Shown here in pieces: positions 1-6,438 of a DNA stretch of 12,735 nt. This stretch comes from NIOZ-UU13 sp041862635 (GTDB lineage Bacteria; Planctomycetota; Phycisphaerae; Sedimentisphaerales; Anaerobacaceae). The DNA lies in contig JBGVTO010000337.1 of NCBI GenBank assembly GCA_041862635.1, forward strand, positions 1 to 12,735. The letters are read 5' to 3'. A program made the translations under genes and the position numbers. Within the stretch, counting starts at the first letter, position 1. Every line of letters begins with the position of its first letter. The notes under the pieces are model-generated. The model searched no databases, had not been told where the DNA came from, and worked only from the letters and a program-made list of their open reading frames with translations.

Positions 1-89
1 TTATCCGGAGAGGTCCTATATGTTAGCCTGCTGGCTAATATACGTATATTTTAATATATCATCAAACAATAGTCAACAAAAAAATGACC

Positions 90-106
90 AAAAAAGCACT
101 TTTTTT
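90..106. terminator. Possible weak A/T hairpin terminator
   Basis: AAAAAAG at 90-96 can pair with CTTTTTT at 99-105 around the two bases CA, giving a symmetrical A-tract/T-tract structure that could work on either strand. It lies about 235 bases past the stop codon of the minus-strand FRG gene. The stem is almost entirely A-T and the loop is very short, so it may only be a low-complexity stretch. Confidence 0.2.
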
Positions 107-195
107 ATACACAGATTGCGCAGACTATTACAGATTAGCACAGATTTGCACGGTGAGATGCTGGCTGCTCGTCAGTGAGGAGTGAGCTAAAGTTG

Positions 196-235
196 GATGC
201 TTGAAATTAGATTCTCGATACTCGATGCTTGAAAT
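196..235. repeat. Short direct repeat (12-mer, two copies)
   Basis: GATGCTTGAAAT occurs at 196-207 and again at 224-235, a period of 28 bases, with a TCGATACTCGAT stretch between. Two copies are too few to be a CRISPR array. It looks like degenerate simple-sequence intergenic DNA. Confidence 0.5.
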
Positions 236-340
236 CTATCCATTCGGAAGTTCAGGACAGGCTTATGTCTCAAGCTAAAAAGTACCATCTGAGGGTGCAG
301 TCGGACACGTTTAATTCCACAAAAATTTACTCAAGGTAGC

Positions 341-2356
341 TTAGTACATAAAATGGGAGTAAGTCACGGATCCGTTCAACAAGCGTCCTGCCTCTCGTTC
401 GAAATTATTGCGGAATTCTTCCCAGAACTCGTTTGGAACAAGCCTCCTTATTGGGAAACTTATGGGCCCCCTTAGAAGATTGCCGAAGCGGTCTGTTTGG
501 GGGAAAGACTTCTCAGAGAGCTGTCGGTTTAAGAGCAATCGCTTCGCTATTGTGTAAGCCTCATCAGGATGAATTGCAAAGCCTGGTGTAGGGAACGTGC
601 GACCGGGGAAGCATAGGCTGAAATCATCTTCGCCGATTGGGAAGTATAATTGACCACTGAACTTCTTACCATCTGTCACCGCATGGAGCAAAGACAATCG
701 TACGGGAGAAAAGGGGGCCATGAAGCTTAAGAAGAATTCGAGATAATTGTCCTGGAGTGTAAAGCGAGCAAGGCTAACGGAAAGTACACCATCTTTAACG
801 CGGTCGATCCGCATATCTGGTTTTTCCTGAATTGGCCATAGATGGAATTTGTCAATTTGGCCCAGTTGCGGAGGGTGTTGCGAGTGATGGAAGTAGAATG
901 CTTCTCCATAGTGTGTCGTAATCAGATCCGCAATTAGGGCCGACGTATCCACCGTTTGGTTTTTTGTGCATTCCGAGATATTATTACAAGGGATATCGAT
1001 CCTTTCCAGGATTGGATTAAGGAATGCAGCACCTTGCCGCCCGATACGACTTTGCTGAAAAGAGCCACTTGGTAGAGCCAGGGCCTGAAGAGACCGGCGG
1101 GCATTACGTACCAGGACGGTCAGTCCCTTGCAAGCATATTCCTCTTCTAGCTTGATCTGAAAGAACTTATTTTCGTTGGTAAGCAGAAGTCCCTTACTGC
1201 GTAAAACAAAATTGAGGAAACTGTCTGTTATCTTTTTGAATTTGCTTTTCTCTAATGGCTGCAAAAGGTCCTCCGCAATAATTGCCTTCTCGCGGGGCCA
1301 ACGGTAGATTACACCCAGGTCGTCCAGCCGGCCGACATGATTGTAGAACGGTGCTTGCCGAGTGGAGAAAAACATGGCCACTCTCGGGGACGTACTGACA
1401 TCCAGGAAGCTGGAAGTAAAACCATACTGTTGGCCAAGTACACAACCGATCTTCTCTCCAAAAAGGCATGTCAAGGCTTTTAGTGTTTGTCCCTTGAGAA
1501 TAAGAAGTAGATCTGTGGGCAACTTTTCCATCGGCTGGTTGAAATAAAAATGGAAGCTATTTAGGTTTTGTGATTCAGATACAGTTTGCGCACCTGTGGG
1601 GCTCGATTCTTTACCGACTTCTGATTGTCGTTGTCGACCATAATCCAGAAGAACATCTTTTTCCAGCTTCGCAGACTCGGAGGTGAAGCATGTAAGACCG
1701 GCCCAGGGAAAGAACTGATTTGTAGCGTTAGGAAAGGATCTGAACCTTTGTCGAAACATGGACGGCATCAATGGACCGGGATATTCCCTAACTTGCCCCC
1801 GGAACACATATTTCTCGGGATCCGAATTCAACAGGAATGTCAGGAGTTTGTCCGGAGATTCAAAAGGGACCTGCTTGCTGCCTGTGCGATGATGGTCTTG
1901 GTCAGATCTTGGGATACAAGAGTAGAACACTGTGTCCTCGGATTCGATACAAGGTAGAAGTACTGCGGGGATGTGTTCCAAAACTCCCAGTTCTGCAGCA
2001 TGCAACATGGTCGTCTTTTTCGTTTCATCTTGTAGCATATGCTCCTTAAGACGGACAGCTGTTACACGGAATTCGGAACGTACGCTCTTTGGCACTAGAA
2101 GCAAAATGCCCGGTTCGCTAATCTCCGCGACTGTATGTGTTGGTAGAATTGCGCATAGAGAACTCCAATCCAGAATTACGTAGTCTTTTGGCTTGACTGA
2201 TACTCCTACTGCACGATGAGATGAAAGGCTTTTCTTAACCAACACGCTTATTTTCTGTTCGGGTGAACAGAAGTTGTGACACCAATATCTTGCAGTACCG
2301 CATTGAGCCACTACGAGAATTGACTTATTGGTCTCATTTCCTTTAGTGGAAGACAT
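341..2356 (-). CDS. Large FRG-domain protein, function unknown
   Basis: This 671-residue protein carries the FRG domain, named for its Phe-Arg-Gly motif. Residues 185-188 read FRGQ, inside a stretch ending YPGPLMPSMFR, and the second signature (QQYGFTSSFLDVSTSPRVA) spans about 309-327, with Asp319 in the usual LD position. FRG domains are found in bacterial accessory and mobile regions; their biochemical activity is unsettled. The two signatures are about 120 residues apart, more than I expect for a compact FRG domain. I recognise neither the ~180 residues before it nor the ~340 after it. No signal peptide or membrane segment is evident, so it should be cytoplasmic. The start used is ATG at 2356; an in-frame TTG at 2365 is possible, and neither has a good Shine-Dalgarno sequence. 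A TPR-protein gene lies 232 bases upstream on the same strand. Confidence 0.8.
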   Translation of the reverse strand: MSSTKGNETNKSILVVAQCGTARYWCHNFCSPEQKISVLVKKSLSSHRAVGVSVKPKDYVILDWSSLCAILPTHTVAEISEPGILLLVPKSVRSEFRVTAVRLKEHMLQDETKKTTMLHAAELGVLEHIPAVLLPCIESEDTVFYSCIPRSDQDHHRTGSKQVPFESPDKLLTFLLNSDPEKYVFRGQVREYPGPLMPSMFRQRFRSFPNATNQFFPWAGLTCFTSESAKLEKDVLLDYGRQRQSEVGKESSPTGAQTVSESQNLNSFHFYFNQPMEKLPTDLLLILKGQTLKALTCLFGEKIGCVLGQQYGFTSSFLDVSTSPRVAMFFSTRQAPFYNHVGRLDDLGVIYRWPREKAIIAEDLLQPLEKSKFKKITDSFLNFVLRSKGLLLTNENKFFQIKLEEEYACKGLTVLVRNARRSLQALALPSGSFQQSRIGRQGAAFLNPILERIDIPCNNISECTKNQTVDTSALIADLITTHYGEAFYFHHSQHPPQLGQIDKFHLWPIQEKPDMRIDRVKDGVLSVSLARFTLQDNYLEFFLSFMAPFSPVRLSLLHAVTDGKKFSGQLYFPIGEDDFSLCFPGRTFPTPGFAIHPDEAYTIAKRLLLNRQLSEKSFPQTDRFGNLLRGPISFPIRRLVPNEFWEEFRNNFEREAGRLLNGSVTYSHFMY

Positions 2357-2588
2357 TTCCAACAACTTGCATACACAATTCCGGATTTATCAAGTGGCCA
2401 CCAGCAAAGATGTAAGACGTTTAATCAATCTTCCATCAACACACACTGGGTTGCGTCTCAAAGCTATTTGAGGGCGACTGTACTGGGCGGGCTGACGCTG
2501 TTTTTGAACAAGCACTGTCTGTCTAAATGGAAGATCTGACAAGACCCGAGTCTCCATAAGCGTTTGGGGATAGAACGCAGAACGATCC
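2357..2588. other. Spacer between the TPR and FRG genes with one doubtful small ORF
   Basis: An open frame of 69 codons on the minus strand (2599 to 2390) fills most of this spacer. Its ATG overlaps the last 11 bases of the TPR gene, but no Shine-Dalgarno sequence precedes it. The translation is rich in Arg, Gln and Leu with no motif I recognise. It could be a real coupled small gene, a decayed remnant or chance. I do not call it as a gene. Confidence 0.35.
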
Positions 2589-3116
2589 CTATTTATCATT
2601 TTGATGTAGTCGAGTATCTTCCTCGTTCAACCATGCTTCCGCCTGCTTTATTTTCTCAAATATACTGGGAATGTCTGCTATCTGTTCCTCCACATGCTGG
2701 ACCATTTGGTCGCGACCAAGACCCTTGTAGATGTCACGAGCGAATTCCCAGTGCTCTCTAACTCTGCTGATGTCGCCGCGTTTCACGTAGAGATGGCCGA
2801 GATTGAAGTGGATAGTGCCGACTTCTACTTGATTCCCAAGACGGCCCCAGATCTCTTTAGCTTTGTGCCATAGTTCTTCTGCCTTGTCCCAATCTTCACT
2901 CGGCGTATGGCTGGGAACAACACATTCACAATATGCACATCCTAAAACAAAACACGTTTCTGCCGTGACGGAGTCTCCGTCTTTACATATTTGCTCCTTT
3001 AATTGTAGAGCATAACGAGCAGATCGTATGACATTTAACCACTCTTTGCGTCGCAAGTAGTACTTGCTCACATTAAGATAGTGTTCTGCGAGTTTCTGTT
3101 GTTCTTTCATTCTCAT
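2589..3116 (-). CDS. Small tetratricopeptide-repeat (TPR) protein
   Basis: The 175-residue product is almost wholly helical and built of TPR-like helix pairs at about residues 5-38, 52-91 and 100-133. Typical TPR positions are visible in AEHYLNVSKYYLRRKEW, DWDKAEELWHKAKEIW and TIHFNLGHLYVKRGD. TPRs are protein-protein interaction scaffolds, so a partner is expected; the obvious candidate is the FRG protein encoded next on the same strand. It has no signal peptide or membrane segment. The start at 3116 has no convincing Shine-Dalgarno, and a second ATG follows at 3110. Only five more codons are open upstream before a TAA, so if the gene once had an N-terminal effector domain it has been lost or lies in another frame. 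Several repeat-rich Cys residues (44, 55, 60, 63, 65) cluster in the middle. Confidence 0.7.
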   Translation of the reverse strand: MRMKEQQKLAEHYLNVSKYYLRRKEWLNVIRSARYALQLKEQICKDGDSVTAETCFVLGCAYCECVVPSHTPSEDWDKAEELWHKAKEIWGRLGNQVEVGTIHFNLGHLYVKRGDISRVREHWEFARDIYKGLGRDQMVQHVEEQIADIPSIFEKIKQAEAWLNEEDTRLHQNDK

Positions 3117-3356
3117 GACGTTTTCGGGGAATTAAAGGTGTCTGGTAACATTTTTCGGCCCTACCTGAACTTGGCGACCTCTGCCGCTATACAAAACAAG
3201 AAACCACGAAATAATCAAGCCTAATAATTCACTGGACCTCCCGCGCATACCTTCCCTTTTCTTCTAGGATAATAATATACAACACATACTAATAATCCCG
3301 CCTACGTCTTTTAAATCTGACTACGGCGAATAAACGATAGTTTATAGTCGTTAGAA

Positions 3357-3388
3357 ATAAATATTTATCCGCCACGCTCTTTGGCGGA
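3357..3388. repeat. 12-base palindrome abutting a 7-bp hairpin
   Basis: ATAAATATTTAT at 3357-3368 is a perfect palindrome. Its last base begins TCCGCCA (3368-3374), which pairs exactly with TGGCGGA (3382-3388) around a 7-base loop. There is no T-tract after the stem on either strand, so it is not a standard intrinsic terminator. It could be a protein-binding site or part of an intergenic repeat. Confidence 0.45.
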
Positions 3389-3675
3389 CCATTCACGAAT
3401 CACGCACTAATTCGCCCCAGTTGTTGTCCTGCGCTGCTGTGGTATGTAATTATACTTGTTTTGGCAAAAACTGCAAGGCTGAATTTCCGGCTAAAGAAAT
3501 CCGGGGACGCCTTGCTTATACTCCCTTTAATCGAGGTCCGTTCGTATCTCACATAAAAAAGAGCTTTTTTTGCAGTCATATTGCAAACTTGCTAATAAAG
3601 CATTATTATAATGTTTTGGTTTGTGGATGGTAAGGAAAATGAATTTAAAATTGAGAAGAAATAATGGTGGGGCAA

Positions 3676-3695
3676 CCCTTCGACTGCGCTCAGGG
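3676..3695. repeat. Probable copy of a small interspersed repeat
   Basis: The motif CCCTTCGACTGCGCTCAGGG begins and ends with complementary CCCT/AGGG. From memory, near-identical short motifs recur in intergenic DNA of many environmental bacterial genomes and give rise to spurious peptides containing SAVEG when translated in reverse, as they would here. Only one copy is in the window, so its repeat status rests on memory. Confidence 0.35.
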
Positions 3696-3702
3696 CAGGT
3701 CC

Positions 3703-3734
3703 CACCCTACCGAGCCGGGTTCGCTCGGTGGGTG
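3703..3734. repeat. Strong intergenic hairpin
   Basis: CACCC (3703-3707) and ACCGAGC (3709-3715), with one bulged T at 3708, pair with GCTCGGT (3723-3729) and GGGTG (3730-3734) around a 7-base loop, giving 12 GC-rich base pairs. No T-tract follows on either strand. It immediately follows the repeat-like motif at 3676-3695, and the two may form one element. Confidence 0.55.
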
Positions 3735-3761
3735 CCAGTCGTCGCTTTCTGGGGAATATTG

Positions 3762-3788
3762 TTGAAAAGCAGGCGGCAATTTGATAAT
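3762..3788 (+). promoter_or_regulatory. Weak candidate promoter for hicBA
   Basis: TTGAAA at 3762-3767 and GATAAT at 3783-3788 are separated by only 15 bases, shorter than the usual 16-18. They lie about 90 bases before the hicB start, the right general place, but the match is marginal. Confidence 0.2.
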
Positions 3789-3877
3789 CTTGATTAGAGC
3801 AAGACAGGGGTAATAAGCGCGGGAGTATAGTTAAGGCCTGAGATGGCCGGGTATTTGCCAAACGGAAAGGACATATT

Positions 3878-4093
3878 ATGAAAGGTGAGTTTACGGCAAT
3901 TATAGAAAGTGCTCCGGAAGGAGGCTATTGGGCAATATGTCCGGAGATTCCGGGAGCAAACGGCCAAGGAGAGACAATCGAAGAAGCGAAAGAAAGCCTC
4001 AAAAAGGCCATAATTCTTATACTGGAAGACCGACTGGAAGATATTCGACGCGGCTTACCCAAAGATGCGATTGAGGAAAATATTGCAATCTAA
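3878..4093 (+). CDS. hicB: HicB-family antitoxin, short form
   Basis: This 71-residue protein matches the HicB partial RNase-H-like fold: an N-terminal strand (FTAIIES), then GGYWAICPEIPGANGQG at 15-31 and the helix TIEEAKESLKKAI at 33-45. HicB antitoxins bind and neutralise HicA mRNA interferases. This one ends soon after the core and lacks the C-terminal helix-turn-helix or ribbon-helix-helix DNA-binding domain of longer HicB proteins, so direct autoregulation through its own domain is doubtful. A good Shine-Dalgarno (GAAAGGA) sits 6 bases before the ATG. Its TAA stop shares its final A with the ATG of the downstream toxin gene (TAATG), so the two are almost certainly translated together. 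Confidence 0.85.
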   Translation: MKGEFTAIIESAPEGGYWAICPEIPGANGQGETIEEAKESLKKAIILILEDRLEDIRRGLPKDAIEENIAI

Positions 4094-4272
4094 TGAAAAG
4101 AAAACAATTAGAAAAAAGGCTAAGGATAGCCGGATGTTATTTGAAAAGAGAAGGCTCATCACACTCACTCTGGATCAACCCAAAAACGGGAGTTATAGAA
4201 GCTATTCCCCGCCATACTGAAATAAAAGAACCTCTGGCCAAAAAGATATTAAAAAGCCTGAATGCAGATTGA
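4093..4272 (+). CDS. hicA: HicA-family mRNA interferase toxin
   Basis: The 59-residue product is a HicA toxin, a small double-stranded-RNA-binding-like fold that cleaves mRNA. Visible family marks are the N-terminal helix KRKQLEKRLRIAG, the segment REGSSHSLW at 19-27 with the expected catalytic His24, and the C-terminal IPRHTEIKEPLAKKILKSL. The length is normal for HicA. The start codon overlaps the hicB stop by one base; the only purine-rich stretch upstream (GAGGAAAA) lies rather far away, which supports translational coupling to hicB. The gene order antitoxin-toxin is the reverse of the classical hicA-hicB arrangement but is found in other genomes. All key residues seem intact, so the module is likely functional. 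Confidence 0.85.
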   Translation: MKRKQLEKRLRIAGCYLKREGSSHSLWINPKTGVIEAIPRHTEIKEPLAKKILKSLNAD

Positions 4273-4294
4273 CTGCTTTAGCATATCAGGGCAA

Positions 4295-4325
4295 CCACAC
4301 GGGGTTGACCCCTACTGAGGTGTGG
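4295..4325. terminator. Hairpin between converging hicA and glycosidase genes
   Basis: CCACAC (4295-4300) pairs with GTGTGG (4320-4325), and inside it GGGG (4301-4304) pairs with CCCC (4309-4312) around TTGA; seven bases (4313-4319) are unpaired on one side. It lies 22 bases past the hicA stop and includes the stop codon (4314-4312) of the minus-strand glycosidase gene. It is placed to act as a shared terminator or mRNA 3'-end stabiliser, although no T-tract follows on either strand. Confidence 0.4.
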
Positions 4326-6435
4326 CGTCAAAGACCAATACCTCAAATGGTTTTAGTTCAAATGTGTGCTCTCTTCCAATAATTAGCACGATCGCAGGTT
4401 TATTTAGGTCTTTCTTCCAGGGACTCTTGAGAGAATATTTCTGTATTGCCTCCTCAGGCACCTGTACCTGCGTATTCTGTGCAGGTAGCACAGGTGCAGG
4501 CAACTGGAAGGCTTTGCCGATATCTAAGGTGATAGTAGCCGGTTTGTCGAGCGGATTGCGGAGGGCTAGGATGCCTTTTGAGTTCCCGCTTTGCGTGGTC
4601 CCTCGCTGGGACCATGAAGCCCAACCGTAGATTTCGCCCTTAGCCGGGTCACCGCCTATCCAATGGGTATCCACGAGCACGTCCGCATTGCTGCGTGACC
4701 ACTGCGCAGCCTCGGCCAAAGCGTCCCAGTCCTGCGGCCGCATGAGGGAGGGGGTGATGTACAATTCCTGGCAATCAGTACCACTGGCGAAGAATGCCCG
4801 TATATCATCCGCCAGAGCCTCGTTTTCATTAGGGAGTCCGTGATTGGCGAACATAACACCCTGTGTCATAAGCGAATTGAGCGGATGAAGCGGCGCGCGG
4901 ACAACAACATTATGGTAAGTTTCTTTGTCACGATAGGTGATTTGCTGCTGCCGTTTGGAGCCCCAGCCGTGCGTGCTCCAATCTGAGCCTCCGCGCCAGA
5001 TAGAGTCACCATACCACAACCAGAAGGGGGATGGCCACGTGCCCGTTGTAATGTTTATGAAAACATCGGGCTTGACCCGGCGAAGGTCGCTGATAAGCCT
5101 CAGCAGAGCAATCATATCCCGGGCGAATTCACTATTGGTTCCCGCCGGCCGACCGCCGACGCCGATACCATCGAATTTAAAGTAGCTCAATTCGTATTCA
5201 CGGAGCATTTTCGTACATACATCCCGAAACCTACTATAATACGTGCTGCCCGCAAGTGAGAATCCGCTTTTGTTTGTCTCGAAACCCTGCTGTTGACCGT
5301 ACTTGAGCCTTTCCTGCTTGGCTTTGCCATATCCACCGAAAGGAGAGAGCCAGGCTCCCAGATTGGAATCATATTCTTTAGCCGACTTCTGCAGGTTCGA
5401 AAAGCCGTTCGGGAAGCCCTCGTGAAAACGCCATAGTGAAGCTGGGTCATCCCAACCATCATCCAAGGCGAACGAATTTATTACTACCTTTCGCTTTTTG
5501 ATTAGCTCATCTCCGAACAGTTTAATAACATTTAGAAAATCATGCTCCAGTATTTTTTCTGCGCCATAGCCGATATCATACCAGCTATTGTAGTGCAGAA
5601 ACGGCCTGTATGGGTGCGCCCGTTCACGCTCAACGTAATATAGAAAAGCTCTGCGCAACTGGCCCTGCGGAACAACGCCCATTACCGAACTGTGCACGAT
5701 TAGTTCACCCGGCTTGAGCAAAATAATATAGGGCAGACTGCATCTGAAACCACGAAGGTTCCCCTCCAATTTTTGGCTCTTCGATAAGGGGTGCTCGTAA
5801 GCGAAGAACATGTTGCCCACCACAACAGGCGAGCCATCCACGGTGCCCATTACCCTGGCGTTCGATTCGTTTAGCTCCAGCAAGACCATTTCTTCTACTT
5901 TGATTTGTTCATTTGCTGCGGTCAGGATTATTTCCTGGCGTACGTAGTTTGAGCCGTTACGTAAAATCGCACGCCATTCGACTTCGAGGTTAATGTTCGA
6001 AGAGGCCAGCGTAACAGAGATTTGTTTGCCGCCAAACCGTTCCGCCATACGGCACGACTCGCGGTTTGGTTCCAAGCTCTCTAATTTGGGCCTGCCAAGG
6101 ACCTTCAAATCGGAAGCTTTTATCACCCGCCCACCTTCTAAAATGAATTGAAAGCATTGAGCATCCTTCATCTGTATCGTATTCGAGGTGAGCTTATTTC
6201 TGACGTATTGGGGTTTGAGCCGTCCTTCGGACACCGTCCAGGCACACGAGAGGAGGCTATTTTGTAAAATGAGCTCATCTTCGTACACACTGCCTTGAGC
6301 GGCACCCGGTTCAGGGCCCGGAAACTCAAGTCCTGATTCTGCGTATGCGCCGGTAGTAATACGCAGTATCCCTTGCGGGAGAATCATCGCTGCTAATATC
6401 GCTGCACCTATAAACCAGAAATTCTTTTCAGTCAT
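4312..6435 (-). CDS. Secreted GH36/GH27-clan glycosidase (alpha-galactosidase-like)
   Basis: The 707-residue protein has a signal peptide with a probable cut after AYA (residue 32), so it should act in the periplasm or outside. Residues ~50-270 look like the beta-sandwich N-terminal domain of GH36-type enzymes. The (beta/alpha)8 barrel follows, with ALDDGW at 323-328, the nucleophile-type motif YFKFDG with Asp422, and IWRGGSDW at 479-486, where Asp485 is the likely acid/base. A C-terminal beta domain ends at ~700. The clan (GH-D) comprises retaining enzymes acting mainly on alpha-galactosides and alpha-N-acetylgalactosaminides; exact specificity cannot be read here. The ATG follows the URO-D-like stop by 3 bases, with AAGGGA 6 bases upstream inside that gene, so the two are co-translated. 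It is the last gene of the cluster. Confidence 0.75.
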   Translation of the reverse strand: MTEKNFWFIGAAILAAMILPQGILRITTGAYAESGLEFPGPEPGAAQGSVYEDELILQNSLLSCAWTVSEGRLKPQYVRNKLTSNTIQMKDAQCFQFILEGGRVIKASDLKVLGRPKLESLEPNRESCRMAERFGGKQISVTLASSNINLEVEWRAILRNGSNYVRQEIILTAANEQIKVEEMVLLELNESNARVMGTVDGSPVVVGNMFFAYEHPLSKSQKLEGNLRGFRCSLPYIILLKPGELIVHSSVMGVVPQGQLRRAFLYYVERERAHPYRPFLHYNSWYDIGYGAEKILEHDFLNVIKLFGDELIKKRKVVINSFALDDGWDDPASLWRFHEGFPNGFSNLQKSAKEYDSNLGAWLSPFGGYGKAKQERLKYGQQQGFETNKSGFSLAGSTYYSRFRDVCTKMLREYELSYFKFDGIGVGGRPAGTNSEFARDMIALLRLISDLRRVKPDVFINITTGTWPSPFWLWYGDSIWRGGSDWSTHGWGSKRQQQITYRDKETYHNVVVRAPLHPLNSLMTQGVMFANHGLPNENEALADDIRAFFASGTDCQELYITPSLMRPQDWDALAEAAQWSRSNADVLVDTHWIGGDPAKGEIYGWASWSQRGTTQSGNSKGILALRNPLDKPATITLDIGKAFQLPAPVLPAQNTQVQVPEEAIQKYSLKSPWKKDLNKPAIVLIIGREHTFELKPFEVLVFDATPQ

Positions 6436-6438
6436 CTT

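Larger units (their letters stand above)
1..340. other. Gene-free left edge with palindromes and degenerate repeats
   Basis: I see no credible coding region here. The stretch holds a perfect 6-bp hairpin (23-28 with 33-38, loop TGCT), directly followed by the 12-base palindrome ATATACGTATAT (38-49). An A-rich arm and a T-tract at 90-106 could form a weak hairpin. Three copies of ACAGATT lie at 111-117, 130-136 and 140-146, and the 12-mer GATGCTTGAAAT occurs at 196-207 and 224-235. Such short degenerate repeats are typical of intergenic DNA in large environmental genomes. The stretch lies downstream of the FRG gene. Confidence 0.6.
3117..3877. other. 760-base gene-free stretch with palindromes and repeat-like blocks
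   Basis: No open frame here has a supportable start or recognisable protein. From left to right it holds an imperfect palindrome at 3333-3352 (AACGA arms), the perfect 12-base palindrome ATAAATATTTAT at 3357-3368, a perfect 7-bp hairpin at 3368-3388, an A/T symmetrical element at 3555-3571, a CCCTT...CAGGG motif at 3676-3695, and a strong hairpin at 3703-3734. The last hundred bases should contain the promoter of hicBA. This marks the border between the FRG/TPR pair and the toxin-antitoxin module. Confidence 0.6.

Noticed and set aside
196..235. CRISPR array
   Set aside because: There are only two 12-base repeats, and no cas gene is present.
3421..3633. 70-codon plus-strand open frame
   Set aside because: It uses a TTG start with no Shine-Dalgarno, has no recognisable motif and runs through the A/T symmetrical element at 3555-3571.
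3703..3734. tRNA or tRNA fragment, because of a GGTTCG stretch
   Set aside because: No acceptor stem, anticodon arm or D arm can be drawn; it is a simple hairpin.
3592..3861. 89-codon minus-strand open frame containing SAVEG
   Set aside because: It is a translation of the repeat-like motif and the hairpin at 3676-3734. Such peptides are a known by-product of intergenic repeats.
4322..5185. Plus-strand open frames opposite the glycosidase gene
   Set aside because: They are shadows of the 707-residue reading frame, which carries the signal peptide and catalytic motifs.
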